Made by a program: the position numbers and the translations under genes. From Luidia sarsii (lineage: Eukaryota; Echinodermata; Asteroidea; Paxillosida; Luidiidae): 64,000 nt of DNA. The notes under the pieces are model-generated. The model was not told where the DNA came from, searched no databases, and was given only the letters and a program-made list of their open reading frames with translations. The stretch lies in NCBI GenBank assembly GCA_949987565.1, contig OX465112.1:13398557-13462556 (forward strand), given 5' to 3'. This document shows, one piece after another, positions 23,789-36,900 of this stretch; the first letter of the stretch is position 1; each line of letters opens with the position of its first letter.

Positions 23789-24149
23789 GCCCAGCCTTGC
23801 CTCACGTATACTCCACGCAGGCTCGCATACGGGATTTAGATTTCAGCGAACCTCACGATCCGTCGTGGCTCGACACTCGGTGACTAACCCTTCCGTGGCC
23901 CTTCATGAATCCATGCATCTGGCTCGGGCTCGCTGGCTTCATTTCTGTCTGACAAAACCTATAAACATCCAGGTTGTGGTTTGTTGAAGGTTTTGAAGGT
24001 TGACTTTGAAGGTTTGTTGGCTTGATAAGTACAAAGTACATGTATTCACCAAGTATGACCGATGCCCAAGCCCGAGCTTATATGCCTTCATTTCGTAACC
24101 GGCCCTTGTTGCGATTGGTCGTGTAGCGTTGGAGTGCATTGTTCGTCGA

Positions 24150-24490
24150 AATTATTGAATCGAATTAAATCGAATGTATTGGAATGGAATGGAATGTTTA
24201 TGGAATGGAAATTAATCGAATCGTATTGAATCGAATCGAATCGAATCAAATCGAATCAAATCGAATGTATTGGAATGGAATGGAATTTTTGTTGAATGGA
24301 ACGGAATGGAAATTAATCGAATCGAATCGAAGTTGAATCGAATCGAATCGAATCGAACCGAATCCAATCGATTATAGGCCTAATCGAATCAAATCGATTA
24401 GAGCATTATCGAATCGAATCGAATCGAATCGAATTGAATCTAATAGAATCAAATTGAATAGAATAGAATAGAATTGAATCTAATTGAATT
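24150..24490. repeat. TCGAA/ATGGA pentamer satellite
   Basis: About 340 bp of tandem pentamers, mainly TCGAA with stretches of GGAATGGAAT. Decay to TCAAA and TAGAA units is visible at both edges. Confidence 0.9.
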
Positions 24491-26518
24491 AATGAATCGT
24501 GGTTATCCGCTGACTCTGAATTTGAAGGATTGTTATCCTGTCCGGTGCACAATTATGACTAGGATTCGTGCAAAGAATTGGCAAGGCGAGGCCGAGCCCA
24601 TCCAACAGCTAGGATCTGTCAAACAATTTTCAAATACAACCAAAAGGCTAAACCAACAAGCGCCCTGTGTGGTGCACGAAATCTTGAAGCCTCTTTGCAT
24701 AATATTATAGTTGCAGCCAACGTCTGATTTTTTTTAACACAGTCTTAGTGGTTACCCGGTACTACTACCGAGTTTGAGACGTTGCAAAAGTTGTGGCTAT
24801 CCATATACCAAAAGGATTATATAATTGCCTATGATGTGCGGACCTTTGTACAAATATATTCAGGTGTGTGGGTGGGTTGGTGGAGTGGTTGTTCATAGCC
24901 ATGTGTTGAACGCACATGTACATGCATTAATGCATGAAATGGTGACCCACTACCTTAGATGCAGAATCACTGAGCTCTTAAAATCCTATAGGGCTCGGGC
25001 TTCGTCCCGGTCACACAGAAGCCGATAACGGGTTTCAGTTGCCTCTGATTTTTTAAGGCTTATTTTGCAGTGCAGTGCAGATTCATTGGAAACTAGGGTA
25101 AAAAATTAATACCATTACCAAGCACAGACTGATTTAAAAATCGTAGAGACCATTTTCTGACTGTCTTATACGCCGGATTTGTGACATGTACCATTGTTAG
25201 ACCACTAGGGCTGACACTTTGGCCATTCCCGGGGGTCGTTCTGCGCACGCTCCGTTGCAGTCGAATGACTGTACGGTTGCTCCTAATAGCCCTATATCTG
25301 TGGTGTAAAGCTTGCGTAACATTTTGGATTGCTGTTGATATTAACGGAGATTATGTAGTGCACTAAACATCACTTAGGAGTTTTAAAGAAACGGTGTTAG
25401 TCAGAAGTACAGAGAAGATGTTGGAGTAGGCGCTCAGATACTTGCTAAATTTTAAAGAAAAAGAAAACAACAGTGAGTTCCTTCAGTTCAGTGAAGTTTG
25501 CAGTTCACGTGTGGAAATGAATTTGCTGTTTGGGCGAGTCGGATTGAACGCTTGCCGTGGCAGCTGTCTTTCAGCCGGATCCAGAAACCCGCAGAATTGG
25601 TGTCCCCATGTATTATAATGTACACAGTATTTGCGCTGAATAATTATTGCATCTCTGTCATGGGCCCTTTAAGACGCTGATGGGAGCAGATGTATCCTTA
25701 CCATTTTACCCTTTTTTCGAAGTGTTGTGCATACTCAGAGTGAGGTAAAAGGACCAGTGTGTTTGCCGAGACCAAGCGTCTCAGAATATCTCACTGCTGC
25801 TACTTGCTTTCCAGATAAATGAGTTTTCACATTATGAGTGAGTGCGCGTATATAGCTATTAAAGTACGGATACCATACTTTCGAACCACTGATGATGTGT
25901 TTGCAGTATCATCCTGATAGGGCTGCAAAAGTTCCGCAAATACGTCCAGTAACATGTTTCATCGTATCTGTTTCTATAGGCTATATGTTTACTTTTATTG
26001 TCTCATCATGCACAAAGTTTATTTCAACATCCTGTATCGTACTGGACAATTTATAGTACATTATCTGAACAGTTCACGATTTTGCATTGTTGACGATGTT
26101 AGAATTGTTGTATTTTTTCGTTTCTTTGATGAAAGTTCTTCCTAGAACGGACTAGGACTAAGGGGATAGAGACTTACTTGATATACATTGTACGCCCATT
26201 GTGTATAATATAATTTCACTTGTGTATATTTTCTTAAGGTTATTAATTGTTTCATATTATCATTATTGTTTGGTGATTGGCCCCTACTCCTTTCCATGTA
26301 ACCACAAGCGAATAATTATCATCACTTCCACATTCCTTTCATGAGCCCTTTACGAATCCATGGATTAGGCTCGGGCTCAGGTTTCGTCTTTGTCTGCATG
26401 ACAAAACCACTAGTTGTGGTTTGTCGCAGAATTTGAAGGTTTGTTGACGGCTTGAAAAGTTCACCACGAAACTAAAGGGCCAAACTCTTGAATCGATATC
26501 CCTGTGACACTATGGCTA

Positions 26519-27041
26519 TGTTCAGACACCGTACTACGGAGACCGAAAAAGGTCTATCATTTGCTGTCACAGCGGAAGGTAAACATTTCATTGCAAACCC
26601 CGTGCGTTCATACTCACTGAGTTCAACATGAAAACAGTCTATCTCTGGTACTAAGAGGTCACACATGTTGCTTGACCCTGAATCCCAACTTCCCTTCCGG
26701 CTAGCAAGAGTGCACGTAACATCAGTGGAATGCACATCGCGTGTTTTTCGTGCGGTTTGGGCAGTGACATAAATCACCGGTTATGTAATGCGCCCACTCG
26801 TCTGCCTAAACCGGATGTGGTTATGAGATAGACCGTTCAGACACGTTAAGGTTTGTAGACCGGTCTACGTAGACCGGTCTACGTAGACAGGTCTACGTAG
26901 TCTAGTCCACCCCTCCTCGGCGGTCTAAGATAGACCGTTTGTAGTACCCAAAACGGTCTACGTAGACCGTTCAGACACAACTAGATAGACCCTTTTCAGT
27001 TTAAACCGAAGATAGACCACTTTTAGTACGGTGTCTGAACG
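26519..27041. mobile_element. MITE family F with internal palindromic repeats
   Basis: Terminal repeats TGTTCAGACACCGTACTAC and its near-complement TAGTACGGTGTCTGAAC enclose 520 bp. The inner part holds several copies of the palindrome-like TAGACCGGTCTACG and ACGGTCTACGTAGACCG. No coding content. Confidence 0.75.
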
Positions 27042-27573
27042 ACCCCTATAACGGGTAAGATGAATATGACCGGAAGCCTGAGCCTGGGCATAAGGCCTTC
27101 ATTACGTAAACGGTCTAGCTCTTGTCTCTGGGACCGACCATTAAAAATGTGTCTCACTCTCAGGTCCATGTAGGCCCGTTCAGATTGTTCGCATTAAAAT
27201 CAAGGTTTCCACTTTTTGAGTAATTTTGTAAAGCAGTTTGACGGGATATACAGAGTCGAACGATCGATTTCGAGTGTTCCTCATATTCTATGTGTTCTAT
27301 ATAAAAGATTATGAATCACATAATAATGTATCGTTTTCCCAGCAGCTCCTGCAGGGGACATCAACTCAGAAATAAATGGTTGTTATGAATTGTGATTTGG
27401 ATACATGCTTCGTGACCCTATGGACTTATATGCTTCGTGACCCTATGGACCTCTTTCCACCCCGGCACCCTTTGACCTTTACCATAAGTCACGTCCAGAT
27501 CAGAAATGCATACCTGTACGACAGACTTCCGAAACAAAAGCAATGATGCCATAAATCGACCCCACAGTTTTAA

Positions 27574-27890
27574 GGGCCTTCCACACTAGACGAAATCCCC
27601 GGGTATTTCTCGAAAATTCCCCGGGGATTTTGGTCTGTCTATTCACACAACCGAAGAAACCCCCGGGGATAAGCTTTGGCCCCGGGGAATCGTTTACCCC
27701 TAGTCCCTACTCGGGAGTAGGGTAGAAGGAGAAAACCCCGGTTTTACGATTTCCACGGGGGAAATAGGGTCCCCGGGACTTTCCAAATGGGTCCAGTGTG
27801 AATGGTTGCGGGGGTGTTGGTGGGGTAAAAAAATCCCCGGGCTTAGAGCCCTTTTCACACTACAGGGCGAATCCCCGGTGATTTTTTTTT
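27574..27890. mobile_element. CCCCGGGG-rich inverted-repeat block
   Basis: Words such as AATCCCCGGGTAT, AATTCCCCGGGGATTT and AAAAATCCCCGGGC recur in both orientations between GGGCCTTCCACACTAG and GCCCTTTTCACACTACAGGG. Two similar ends in the same orientation suggest two partial elements rather than one intact MITE. Confidence 0.5.
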
Positions 27891-28267
27891 TACCCCAGTG
27901 AACTGTCCGTCAAGTGTACGTGTCCGCAATGGGCGACATTCTACCAGTCTCACATGTTAATTTCTCATTCAATCGCGAAAGAAAAGTGTGGACGCACGGT
28001 AGAATCACTTTCAGGTAAGTTACCGTGTGGCCGCGGAAGAAAAAGTCCAATGCGAAAGCTAAAAAAAAACGATAAATGTGTGTGTTGACATAGAATTTTG
28101 AAAAGTAAAAGGCTGATACAATTCGATGACGATACTCTTTTTTCACCCCCCCCCCAAAAAAAAAAAAAATTGTCAATTTCTTTTGTTATAAATGACTAAA
28201 TTAATCAAACTCTCAAAGAAATATAAATCAAGGAAAAGGAAAAGGAGTATTTTAAAAGAAATAACCT

Positions 28268-28340
28268 TGGAGAATCCGGGCATCGATCCCGGTACCTCTC
28301 GCATGCTAAGCGAGCGCTCTACCATGTGAGCTAATTCCCC
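28268..28340 (-). tRNA. tRNA-Ala (AGC), copy 1
   Basis: The 73 nt on the minus strand begin GGGGAATTAGCTCACATGGT. The acceptor stem is complete (GGGGAAT with ATTCTCC, one G-U), with discriminator A. The anticodon loop TTAGCAT reads AGC between CTCGC and GCGAG. The T arm is CCGGG-ATCGATG-CCCGG, the loop form known from animal tRNA-Ala. There is no intron and CCA is not encoded. A short TTTT terminator follows. It is identical to the three copies at 29.3, 30.0 and 30.5 kb. Confidence 0.96.
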
Positions 28341-28773
28341 GTCTGCTGTGAAGGGCACAACGTCAGCTATTATCTCCACAAGACCTTACCATAATTTGAC
28401 ATGAACCGTCAGCAATTTTTTTCGCGGACTAATACTCTAAGCCCGGCTGTTGCGCGACGGAGTCAATTGGCACACAGAGACTAGTAGTTTGGAACACCCC
28501 CCATAAAAATGGGGGGGGGCGGCCAAAGTCGACTCGGAACCCATTTTTCAAAATCGAGGTTCCTAACTTTCTAGTTTTCTCCTTGCAATGTATGTTAAGC
28601 AGAAACTGAAAAGTGAAAAAAATGATTTTGACGCTATTGATTTCAATAATTATTTACATCCCCTTTAGTTATTGTATCAAATCAGATGATCCAACGAAAA
28701 TTGATTACAGTTTGGGAGAACTCGGGAAAAGGCCTAACCCTTTTCCCACTGCAGAATGTATCAGATATGAATC
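28341..28773. other. Spacer upstream of tRNA-Ala copy 1
   Basis: Nothing is recognised apart from a G-run at 28511-28519. A short reading frame starting with a hydrophobic stretch at 28613 runs into the hammerhead-like repeat and is not credible. Confidence 0.5.
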
Positions 28774-28945
28774 TAAAAATTTAGTGGGCCTGACGTTTCG
28801 ATCCTAGCAGGACCTTTCTCAAAGGCAGAGAAAGCTTTTGAGAAAGGTCCTGCTAGGATCGAAACGTCAGGCCCACTAAATTTTAAGATTTGCATTTTGG
28901 TAATTTTAGTCAGTAAGCAGTTTGCAACATTTTTGTATATGACCT
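28774..28945. mobile_element. Inverted pair of hammerhead-like modules between tRNA genes
   Basis: TTTAGTGGGCCTGACGTTTC ... and its exact complement meet around 28832, followed by the shared tail TAAGATTTGCATTTTGG and CAGTAAGCAGTTTGCAACA. The arms are almost perfectly matched, suggesting recent insertion. Confidence 0.85.
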
Positions 28946-29308
28946 TAATATAGGCCCCCTATCTGATCTGATGGACAGATACATTTTCCACAAGTGATAA
29001 TAATTGGTCATAATAATAGACTTATCCCTCGTGGAAAATCGATATTGACTTATGGAAAAATGACTTCTTCGAAGACGACTTTTATTCAATGTGGAAATCA
29101 CCGTAAACATTCAGGCTCCAAGCCTCTCTGTATACGTGATGACAGGGGGTTTAAAATTATTCATGAACATGAATAAAAACCAGACCAGTCAGAATGTCTG
29201 CGCTCTTAACGAAGGCTTAATTGAAGCCATAAAGGTTTCTTTTTGTTTTCTTTGTAGAGAATAAAAAGGAAAGGAAAATTTAGAAGTACCAAAAAAAAGC
29301 CGTTCTTC

Positions 29309-29381
29309 TGGAGAATCCGGGCATCGATCCCGGTACCTCTCGCATGCTAAGCGAGCGCTCTACCATGTGAGCTAATTCCCC
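29309..29381 (-). tRNA. tRNA-Ala (AGC), copy 2
   Basis: Identical in all 73 positions to the copy at 28268-28340. The minus strand downstream runs into an eight-T terminator (the A-run at 29291-29298 on the plus strand). Flanks are unlike those of the other copies. Confidence 0.96.
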
Positions 29382-30009
29382 TGTTATATATCCAGCCGAC
29401 ATCGCATCTGTAAAATATAACATTATTTTGTTTCCACAGAACGGCTGCTTGCAAAATTTAATCCTATTTTATTCTTAACATAGAGCTCAAATGAAAATGC
29501 ATATTGCACCTGTGGCAACGTGATGATAATCCTCATATTTCTCATGATAACCGCACTCTACACAGCCTATTGCCGATGGCACGGGCCTGAAGTTAGGTTC
29601 TTGCAGCGCTTCTGCAAAGGACATGGCTGATGTCAATATTCAGCATGGATAAAGTGGAGGTACCCTGTATTTTGTATATGACTATGAGATATGAGGCTAA
29701 ATCAAACATGCAAAAACTGCAACAGGGGCCTATATCATAGCACAACCATTATCAAATTTAGGCCTATAGAAAAAAAAGTAATAATTAGACAAGTCTATAT
29801 GGGAGAATCAGAGTTGACGAGCTTCTTGGGAGATCAAGCCACAATTTAATGTTATGGTTAAAATGTGACAAATTTATGCAATGGAGATGAATAATATTTC
29901 CTGGAAAAAAATATCGATAAACTTTCTCTATGGTCATAAATAATTGAATGATAAAAACAGACAAATGAAACCTAATAAAATAAATATAGAAATAAAATTT
30001 AAAAAACAC

Positions 30010-30082
30010 TGGAGAATCCGGGCATCGATCCCGGTACCTCTCGCATGCTAAGCGAGCGCTCTACCATGTGAGCTAATTCCCC
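30010..30082 (-). tRNA. tRNA-Ala (AGC), copy 3
   Basis: Identical to the other copies. The minus-strand downstream sequence GTGTTTTTT supplies a polymerase III terminator (A-run at 30001-30006). It lies 628 bp from copy 2. Confidence 0.96.
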
Positions 30083-30461
30083 TGTTCTTCAACTAAGTTT
30101 TAATCCTTCTATGTATCTTTGCATTGGAAGGCCCCTACATTGCTGATAGGCGTAGGTACTATTCCCATGCTAACCGCACAGTAAACTGCTGAATTAACCT
30201 GCATGACACGATCTTTATGCATGTAGTACTAGCACTAGCAAGGCTCTTGAGGCACCGCGGCTTTTTGTTGTAACTCAGTTCTGCTAACTTATGAAATTGG
30301 GTCAATAATGACTTCACTCCATGCGATGATTTATTTCATTTTGTAAAAAAAAAAAAAAAAAAGATAAAGATAATCTCTCGAGGGTGGTAAATGATTAAAT
30401 AATGAACGCAGATGAGTACGATAATTCGTGGGAAAAACATTCGAGACAAAAAAAGGTATAT

Positions 30462-30534
30462 TGGAGAATCCGGGCATCGATCCCGGTACCTCTCGCATGC
30501 TAAGCGAGCGCTCTACCATGTGAGCTAATTCCCC
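30462..30534 (-). tRNA. tRNA-Ala (AGC), copy 4
   Basis: Identical to the other copies. Terminator T-run on the minus strand from the A-run at 30449-30455. It lies about 450 bp upstream of the start codon of the EEP-domain gene, on the opposite strand, so the two are divergent. Confidence 0.96.
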
Positions 30535-30981
30535 GATGAAGGCCTTAGTGGGAAAGGTCTTTATTATACTTCTTACAAATTATTCGTAGACGTTTCCCAT
30601 ACGTCATGATAATTTTGTGCGTTATTATTATGCTACGTGACTGTTATATAAGCCAGATTAACCTTATTCGCTAGACAAATTAGTTTTTTTTCAGAAATGT
30701 GTTATTTGTTTGTTTCAAAACTGTGTCAAGTGTCATTCTGGCAAGTAATTTACGGCAATTTTGTTAGAAATGTGAGTTGTGACTTGTATTACGGCTAACA
30801 ATAATTCGAGGTCGCTGGTGGCGCTATTCTTGAAAGCCTCAATGTGCACAGGTGACGTGTGTCATGTGTAGAGCCGGCCGGCCGATTGTTTACAACACAA
30901 AGTCACAAGTACACAACGGTGGAAACAGATGCCAATTATAAATTTTTCTGACACACCGGCCGGTACCGCGGCCGTCAAAGT

Positions 30982-33900
30982 ATGACACTGTTGCCAGCCC
31001 ATGATGTACTGCCACAGGGTTACATGTCACTCTCTTGTCGGAAGATATGTGTTTTTGTCGCATTTTTTAGCCTGATATTGATAAATTATTTTACATGTTT
31101 GTTGACGACAACAGTTGATAATACAGGTAGGCCCACTGCCGGGGCATTGGCACCGTTTGTAAACATTTTGTTATCAATGTTGAATTTTTTGAAAATTTTA
31201 TTCTAAAATTTGATGCCGGTTTTGATAAAGATTTACTCACAAGGCCAAGCTCCGAGCTCCCCCGAAACAGGGCCCATATCCCCGGTTTCGGAGGGGACCG
31301 GGGCTTTTTCACGGAACTCATTTTGCCCGGAATATGAAAAAATAAATTATTGATGGCACCAAGACCACTTGGTGAAATGAAGTACTTCCTCTGTAGTCTC
31401 ACCATAACCATAGAGCAAGGAAAAGATTTTCCTTGCTCTATGTCACAACTAAGGCATAACCCTCATCCTTCCTCAACTCTCTGACCCTCGGGAGGATAAG
31501 TCCGAGTAATTTGGACTTGGAGTTGGATCCTTAAAAACGCCCTTTTTTAACATTTTGAGGGGGTCGGGCAATAGTAGGGTCCACGAATTTCAGCAGGGAA
31601 ACACCTGCCGTAAACGATTTTCGACTACCCCCGACCGAAATCCCCAGATTTTACCCCTGAAACATCCCTGAAACTGTTCTATGCGTCCACTTTTGGATTC
31701 AGTGAGTATCACAGTTTTCAATATTGGTCATTTGTTTTACTCATGTTTGGGGGAAAAAGGAGAAATTTCCCCTCAGATGATTGAGAAGATTCTCTCCCGT
31801 CTGATGCAAATCGTTTTGCACCAGTACTGAGGAGTCAATGCGACCATAGGAGTCAAAGGAGAGAATCTTCTCTATCAACTGAGGGGAAATTTCTCCTTTC
31901 TCCCCAAACGTGAGTAAAACAAATGACCAGTATTGAAATCTGTGATTCTCACTTCATCCAAAAGTGGGTGCATAGAACCGTTTCACAGATGTTTTGGGTG
32001 TAAAATCTGGGGATTTCAGTCGGGGGTAGTCATGGAGTCGAACACATCATTATTTGCTTGTGTTTCCCTACTGAAAATCTTGGACCCTACTATCGCCCGA
32101 CTCCTCATTAAAAAAAAAAAATGGCAATTGTAAGGGTCCAAGCTACTTACTGTAAACCCAAAGTTGAGGACAGCTTTCTAATTAAGTGTGCAAGTTAAGT
32201 TGATATTTTTACTTTTTTGTGTGTGGCCTTGTGTATGAAACTTATTTCCCAATCGGGTAATGAAGTTCTTGCAGCTAACTACTTCAGCATTTATTCCCCC
32301 AGGTCACATGATGTTGATCAACCAATCAGATGTAGCATACGGCGGCGTACTCAGGGAGTTATATACCGATGTGAAAGAGAATGATACTGACGTTTCCAGG
32401 GTGATCCAGGTTAGCCATGTTTTCCAGACAGGGCTCCATTGAAATACATACAAACTTTTGCAAACTGCTAACAGACCAAAATGACTTGCAATTTACATAA
32501 GTCTCAAAAGTCTGGCAGTTCGATTCTAGTATAGCAGAGAAATGTCCTGCTAAGTGCTAGGATGGGAACGTCAATTTAAAAAGGAAATAAGAACCTCATA
32601 AAATGCTGGAAACATGGGTGCATACTGCATGATCAGATGACATTTTTAAACAAACTGAGGAAAAGGAAAACTGGAGTGGAATTTTTTTTAGCAATTTATT
32701 GAGATACCAAAGATTTGACTGGGCAGTGATTTGAATCCTGTGGGGTAGCGTTTAATACAGCACCCTGGCAGTGGCACTATAGCTATCCATCGCTGAGGTA
32801 CGGGCCTTCCCAAATTCAATTCAATTCAATTTAATTCAATTCAATTCAATTGATCCATTTTCCACTTATTCATAATTCCAATAAAATGAATAAAGGATAC
32901 CTGTACAAATAGTCCCCCCCCCCCCCCCGTGGCTAGAAGGCGTTTCAACTTGATTGGTTTTAACTAACACTCTGTCTGAATGTAGACGTTGTAAAGTCAT
33001 TTGCTGTTGATTGCAGTTTGCAGTTCAGTACGCTGAGAAGTACCACATGCCCAAAGACGGCAGTGGGAAACCAGAAGAGCCACTGGTGACCAACCTAGAA
33101 AAAATGGTGAGTGATCGAATTGCATCAGCCACTTTGCGGTGGTTTGAGATGTAATTTGAAAAATTTGACTGGGTTGGGACTTGAACCGGGACCTCCAGCA
33201 AAATGTGCCAGCACTGTTACCAATTGAGCTATTCAGCCCTCAGATGGCGACCTTCCCAAGTAGTTAACTATCTATTGGCCTTTTCACACTGTCTCTGCTT
33301 CAAACCAGGTTGAAACCAACCCGGGTCCGCCCCGGTTCAGCCTGGGTTGTTTTCGACACGGATCACAGAGACGCAATGTTCACACTGTTCATGACGCAAA
33401 CCGGCCGCTGTGTGAACCGGGTAACTTTCAATCCGGATAACGCCCTGTGTATTCACACTACGAATTCTCAACACGGATGGAGTGCGACGCCTGTGCATTG
33501 TACCGATTTTCTCAATCCCACAATGCATTGCGACACGCCAAGCGTCAAGATCTTCCGAAATCTTGGACTCTTGGTGAAACCTTGTTATTTCTTGTAGTTC
33601 TGTCCAGCTGCGACTGAATTGTAGCATCACACCAAATCGTAAACAGTGCTTTGACCTCCACGTCCCTCTATTTTGGCCTTTCGGACTTCTTACTCATGTT
33701 CATGAGAACCGGTTCCGACCCCGAGATTACGGACAGTGTGAAAAGGCCTTATCTTTGCCAGGGTTGAAAGCATTTAAAGGGAGGGTACATCAATTGCGGA
33801 GTATACAATTTACGGACATTCTAAATTTGAGAAATTATTTACTTATCAGGAAGGTAGTAATAGTACATGTATCAGACATTTAAAAAAAAAATTGCGGTCG

Positions 33901-36900
33901 AAAATCTGCCGTTTTTGAGAGAAGAGGGAATTTGTTTGATTTCCAACAATCGTTCCATGTACATGTACCCTACCTTTAACCAATAACTGCCGTTTATCTC
34001 TATTATTTTTCCCAACTTTGTAGAGGCTTCAAGCCACTAGAGATGGCAAAACCCAACACAGTCTCGTACAGACAAGGAGCATCGGTGCCACACAGCAATT
34101 CCAGCGCAGGCAAGTCATCTATGGGATGACGTACTCCTTCTCATTGTCTTGGGGACAGACAGAGCACGCCCCCAAGCACCACTTTGTGGTCTCCTTGGAC
34201 AGAGAGCGGAACATGTACCTCTTTGCTCACACCGTCCAGTCAGAAAACCTTCAGGGCACAAGCCCTGGAGTTGACCAAGTCTGCGAAAGTGGAAAAGATG
34301 CTGACCCTCTCCACAAGAGTGCCCCTGAGCTCGACGGATCGGCAACGAGCCAATCAGACTGCACGGCTGGTCACGGGGCCACACCGACCGGCCAATCAGA
34401 TTGCACGTCCACTTCTGAGCGTGCACAGAACGTGGGTGGGGAATTGGAACGGGAAGAAGCGGATACGATTACGACCTGCGAATCGGCCGGAGAAAAGGCC
34501 AAGCAGCGATGGAGAGGTGCCCACGAGTTGAGCGTCGCCACGCAGAATATCTGGAATTTCAACGGGCACGGCAGGCCGTCTGCAGGCGACGAAGCCTACC
34601 GGGAGCGGATGGCCTCCTTGGGGGAGCTGGTGGGCCGACTAGGGGCAGATGTCCTGGGACTGCAGGAGGTCAGGTTCGAAGTCAGCAGGGGTGGTCCTCT
34701 GGGGCCATGCCAGGCCCAACATGTGGCCCACCACTTGCCCGACTACCAGTATGTCTACCAGCCCGCAGTCAGCTACGTTGCCGATGATTTTGAGCGGAGG
34801 GAGGAGGGCTTAGCCATCTTCTCCCGGCACCCTATAGTGTCCCATGACTTCATCCTTCTGAGTAGGTTGGTATTCCATGGGTCAGTTTTCTACAGTAGGC
34901 CGTAGTCCCTCCAGTTGGCAGATTCATGAAAGTTAAGGCATTAGCAAGGAGATACTGTAGTACATGAGGTCTAGCCAGCTGAGCTATCCAGCCCTTAGGT
35001 GGGGGCTGTTCTCCTGAAATCATCTGAACTATCCTGGAATTATTTCAACTTCCCTTCCCATCTCTGTCCTCACCTGTACCCATTTACTCCACGTAAACTT
35101 GGAGAGTTAAGCAGTTGGTGGTATTTTTGACCTAGGGCATGAGTATGTGCACAGTGGTTTACCACTTTGGAAAGCTACGTACAATCGTACATGTGTAGCT
35201 TGGTGTTCGTAATCCACAGTAGATTGCTCAACCACAAATGAATATTCAGCAAGGCCTTTTTTCATGAACTATTACCGCAAACTCTTACAAATGGGAAAAC
35301 AACCATTGGTCATTGCAATTCTGCTGTATTTTTTCCTAATAGCGTCTTAATGGTATTTCGATTTTCCTAAAAGGTTTTGATTTGGTGTAAAAAAAAATTA
35401 TAGCTCATTTTTTGGTATCATTGAAAAACCGGCCAATGCTACAACACACTTTCGACAACTTGGCAGCAGGCTCCTTCTTCATCGACCTACTTAATCATGG
35501 AAGCCTTCTAAGCCTGACAACCCTCAGGTTAGATGAAGACTGCCAACCAGACCCAATCACTTGACTACATCCTGCCCTAGCTGCCTGTATTTCTTTCAGC
35601 AGGCAGTCAAGCAAATCACTTGGCATACAGTAATCAATTACATGTCACGTAGCGCAAATCCTTGCTGGAGAACGTCCTCCTTTAAGACCCAATATCATAC
35701 ATGATATCTATGAGGCACTTGACTTGCTTTCAAATATTACTGGCAGGCTGGTAGCTTAGCATAAAATGCAAGTAGAACTTCAGGGAGCAATCTGTAAAGG
35801 CCTGTCGTGCACAAGCACGGCTTGCTGCTTTAGTGGCTCCATTATACCTGTATGTATCACACTCCGCCACAAAGTAAGGTATTCTGATTGATAGGGTTTC
35901 TCTGTGGCGTTTATTGCTCCTTGATCATTTTTTTCTTTCCTCAGAGATGTGAATGATGAGGAGGATAAGGACCACCAACGTATTTGCTTGCATGCGGAGA
36001 TAGTCACACCAGCCCTGGGAGTGGTAAGTTTCCCAAATGTCATACCATTTGTACCCCACCATGCTCCTTGCACAGCCACTGATGATGAAAGTAAGACGAA
36101 ACTAATCACCAACTTAAATGACCCAAAATATGAAAGACACCGTATGTTTTGATACTAGGACTTAAACAACTTATGCAAGTAATTGCTTGAGGCTGGACAT
36201 GTAGGTCCAGGAAGTAGTGAGTAACAATTCAAAGAAATGGTGCACATGTGATAAAACAATTATGTGGTGTATTATATGGAAATAAGGATATAGGGTATTG
36301 ATCCACAAATTGAATATCATTCATTGATCATCGGGTTCATAAATGCATAGGACAAAAGAAATGAATAATAAGAGGAAAATATTACAATGCAAGTAAATAC
36401 AACCAATGAAAATGTCTGTAATGAAACGCTACAAATTTAGTTTTTCATCAGTCCTTACGGCCGGAAGCTGCTGTCAAGTGCTACTTGTTTGGCCTTTTGT
36501 AGCCAGCCTCCCTCTGGGCTTCTGCACACACTCACTGTGGGCTCTTGCTCAAGGCTTGGACTTCCAGGCCCGGACACCAGAAGTACAGACTTGTGGTGAT
36601 TCGTTGATGCTGATGAAGTGGCATTGTCTTGTTCCCAGCAGATATAATTATTCTTTGAAATCTTCTTCTTGCGTATGAGGCAGGCAGCAATAATGTTATG
36701 TGTGCTGCAACCAGCTCAGAGTTTCTGGGTTTGGGTGAGTGAGGTCCACATGCTCTGGTGGTCTGAGCACTCACTAAGAATACACTGCGCAGTTTGTTCA
36801 GGTGCACCACATTGACAAGCCGGAGATACATGAACGCATACAAACTAACCTTCCCATGCACAAGACTGAATATATATATGCTCATATCCTTAATTTTTAT

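Larger units (their letters stand above)
23789..28267. other. Intergenic stretch downstream of the receptor
   Basis: No gene is recognised. It contains the TCGAA satellite at 24150-24490, an inverted-repeat element at 26519-27041 and a CCCCGGGG-rich inverted-repeat block at 27574-27890. A polyadenylation signal for the receptor is not obvious. Confidence 0.5.

Noticed and set aside
28613..28807. Short frame starting with a signal-peptide-like stretch (MKKMILTLLISIIIYIPF)
   Set aside because: It continues into the hammerhead-like repeat and ends there. There is no partner exon, and AT-rich DNA easily yields such segments.
28173..30519. Minus-strand frames sharing MVERSLSMREVPGSMPGF
   Set aside because: They are translations across the tRNA-Ala genes.
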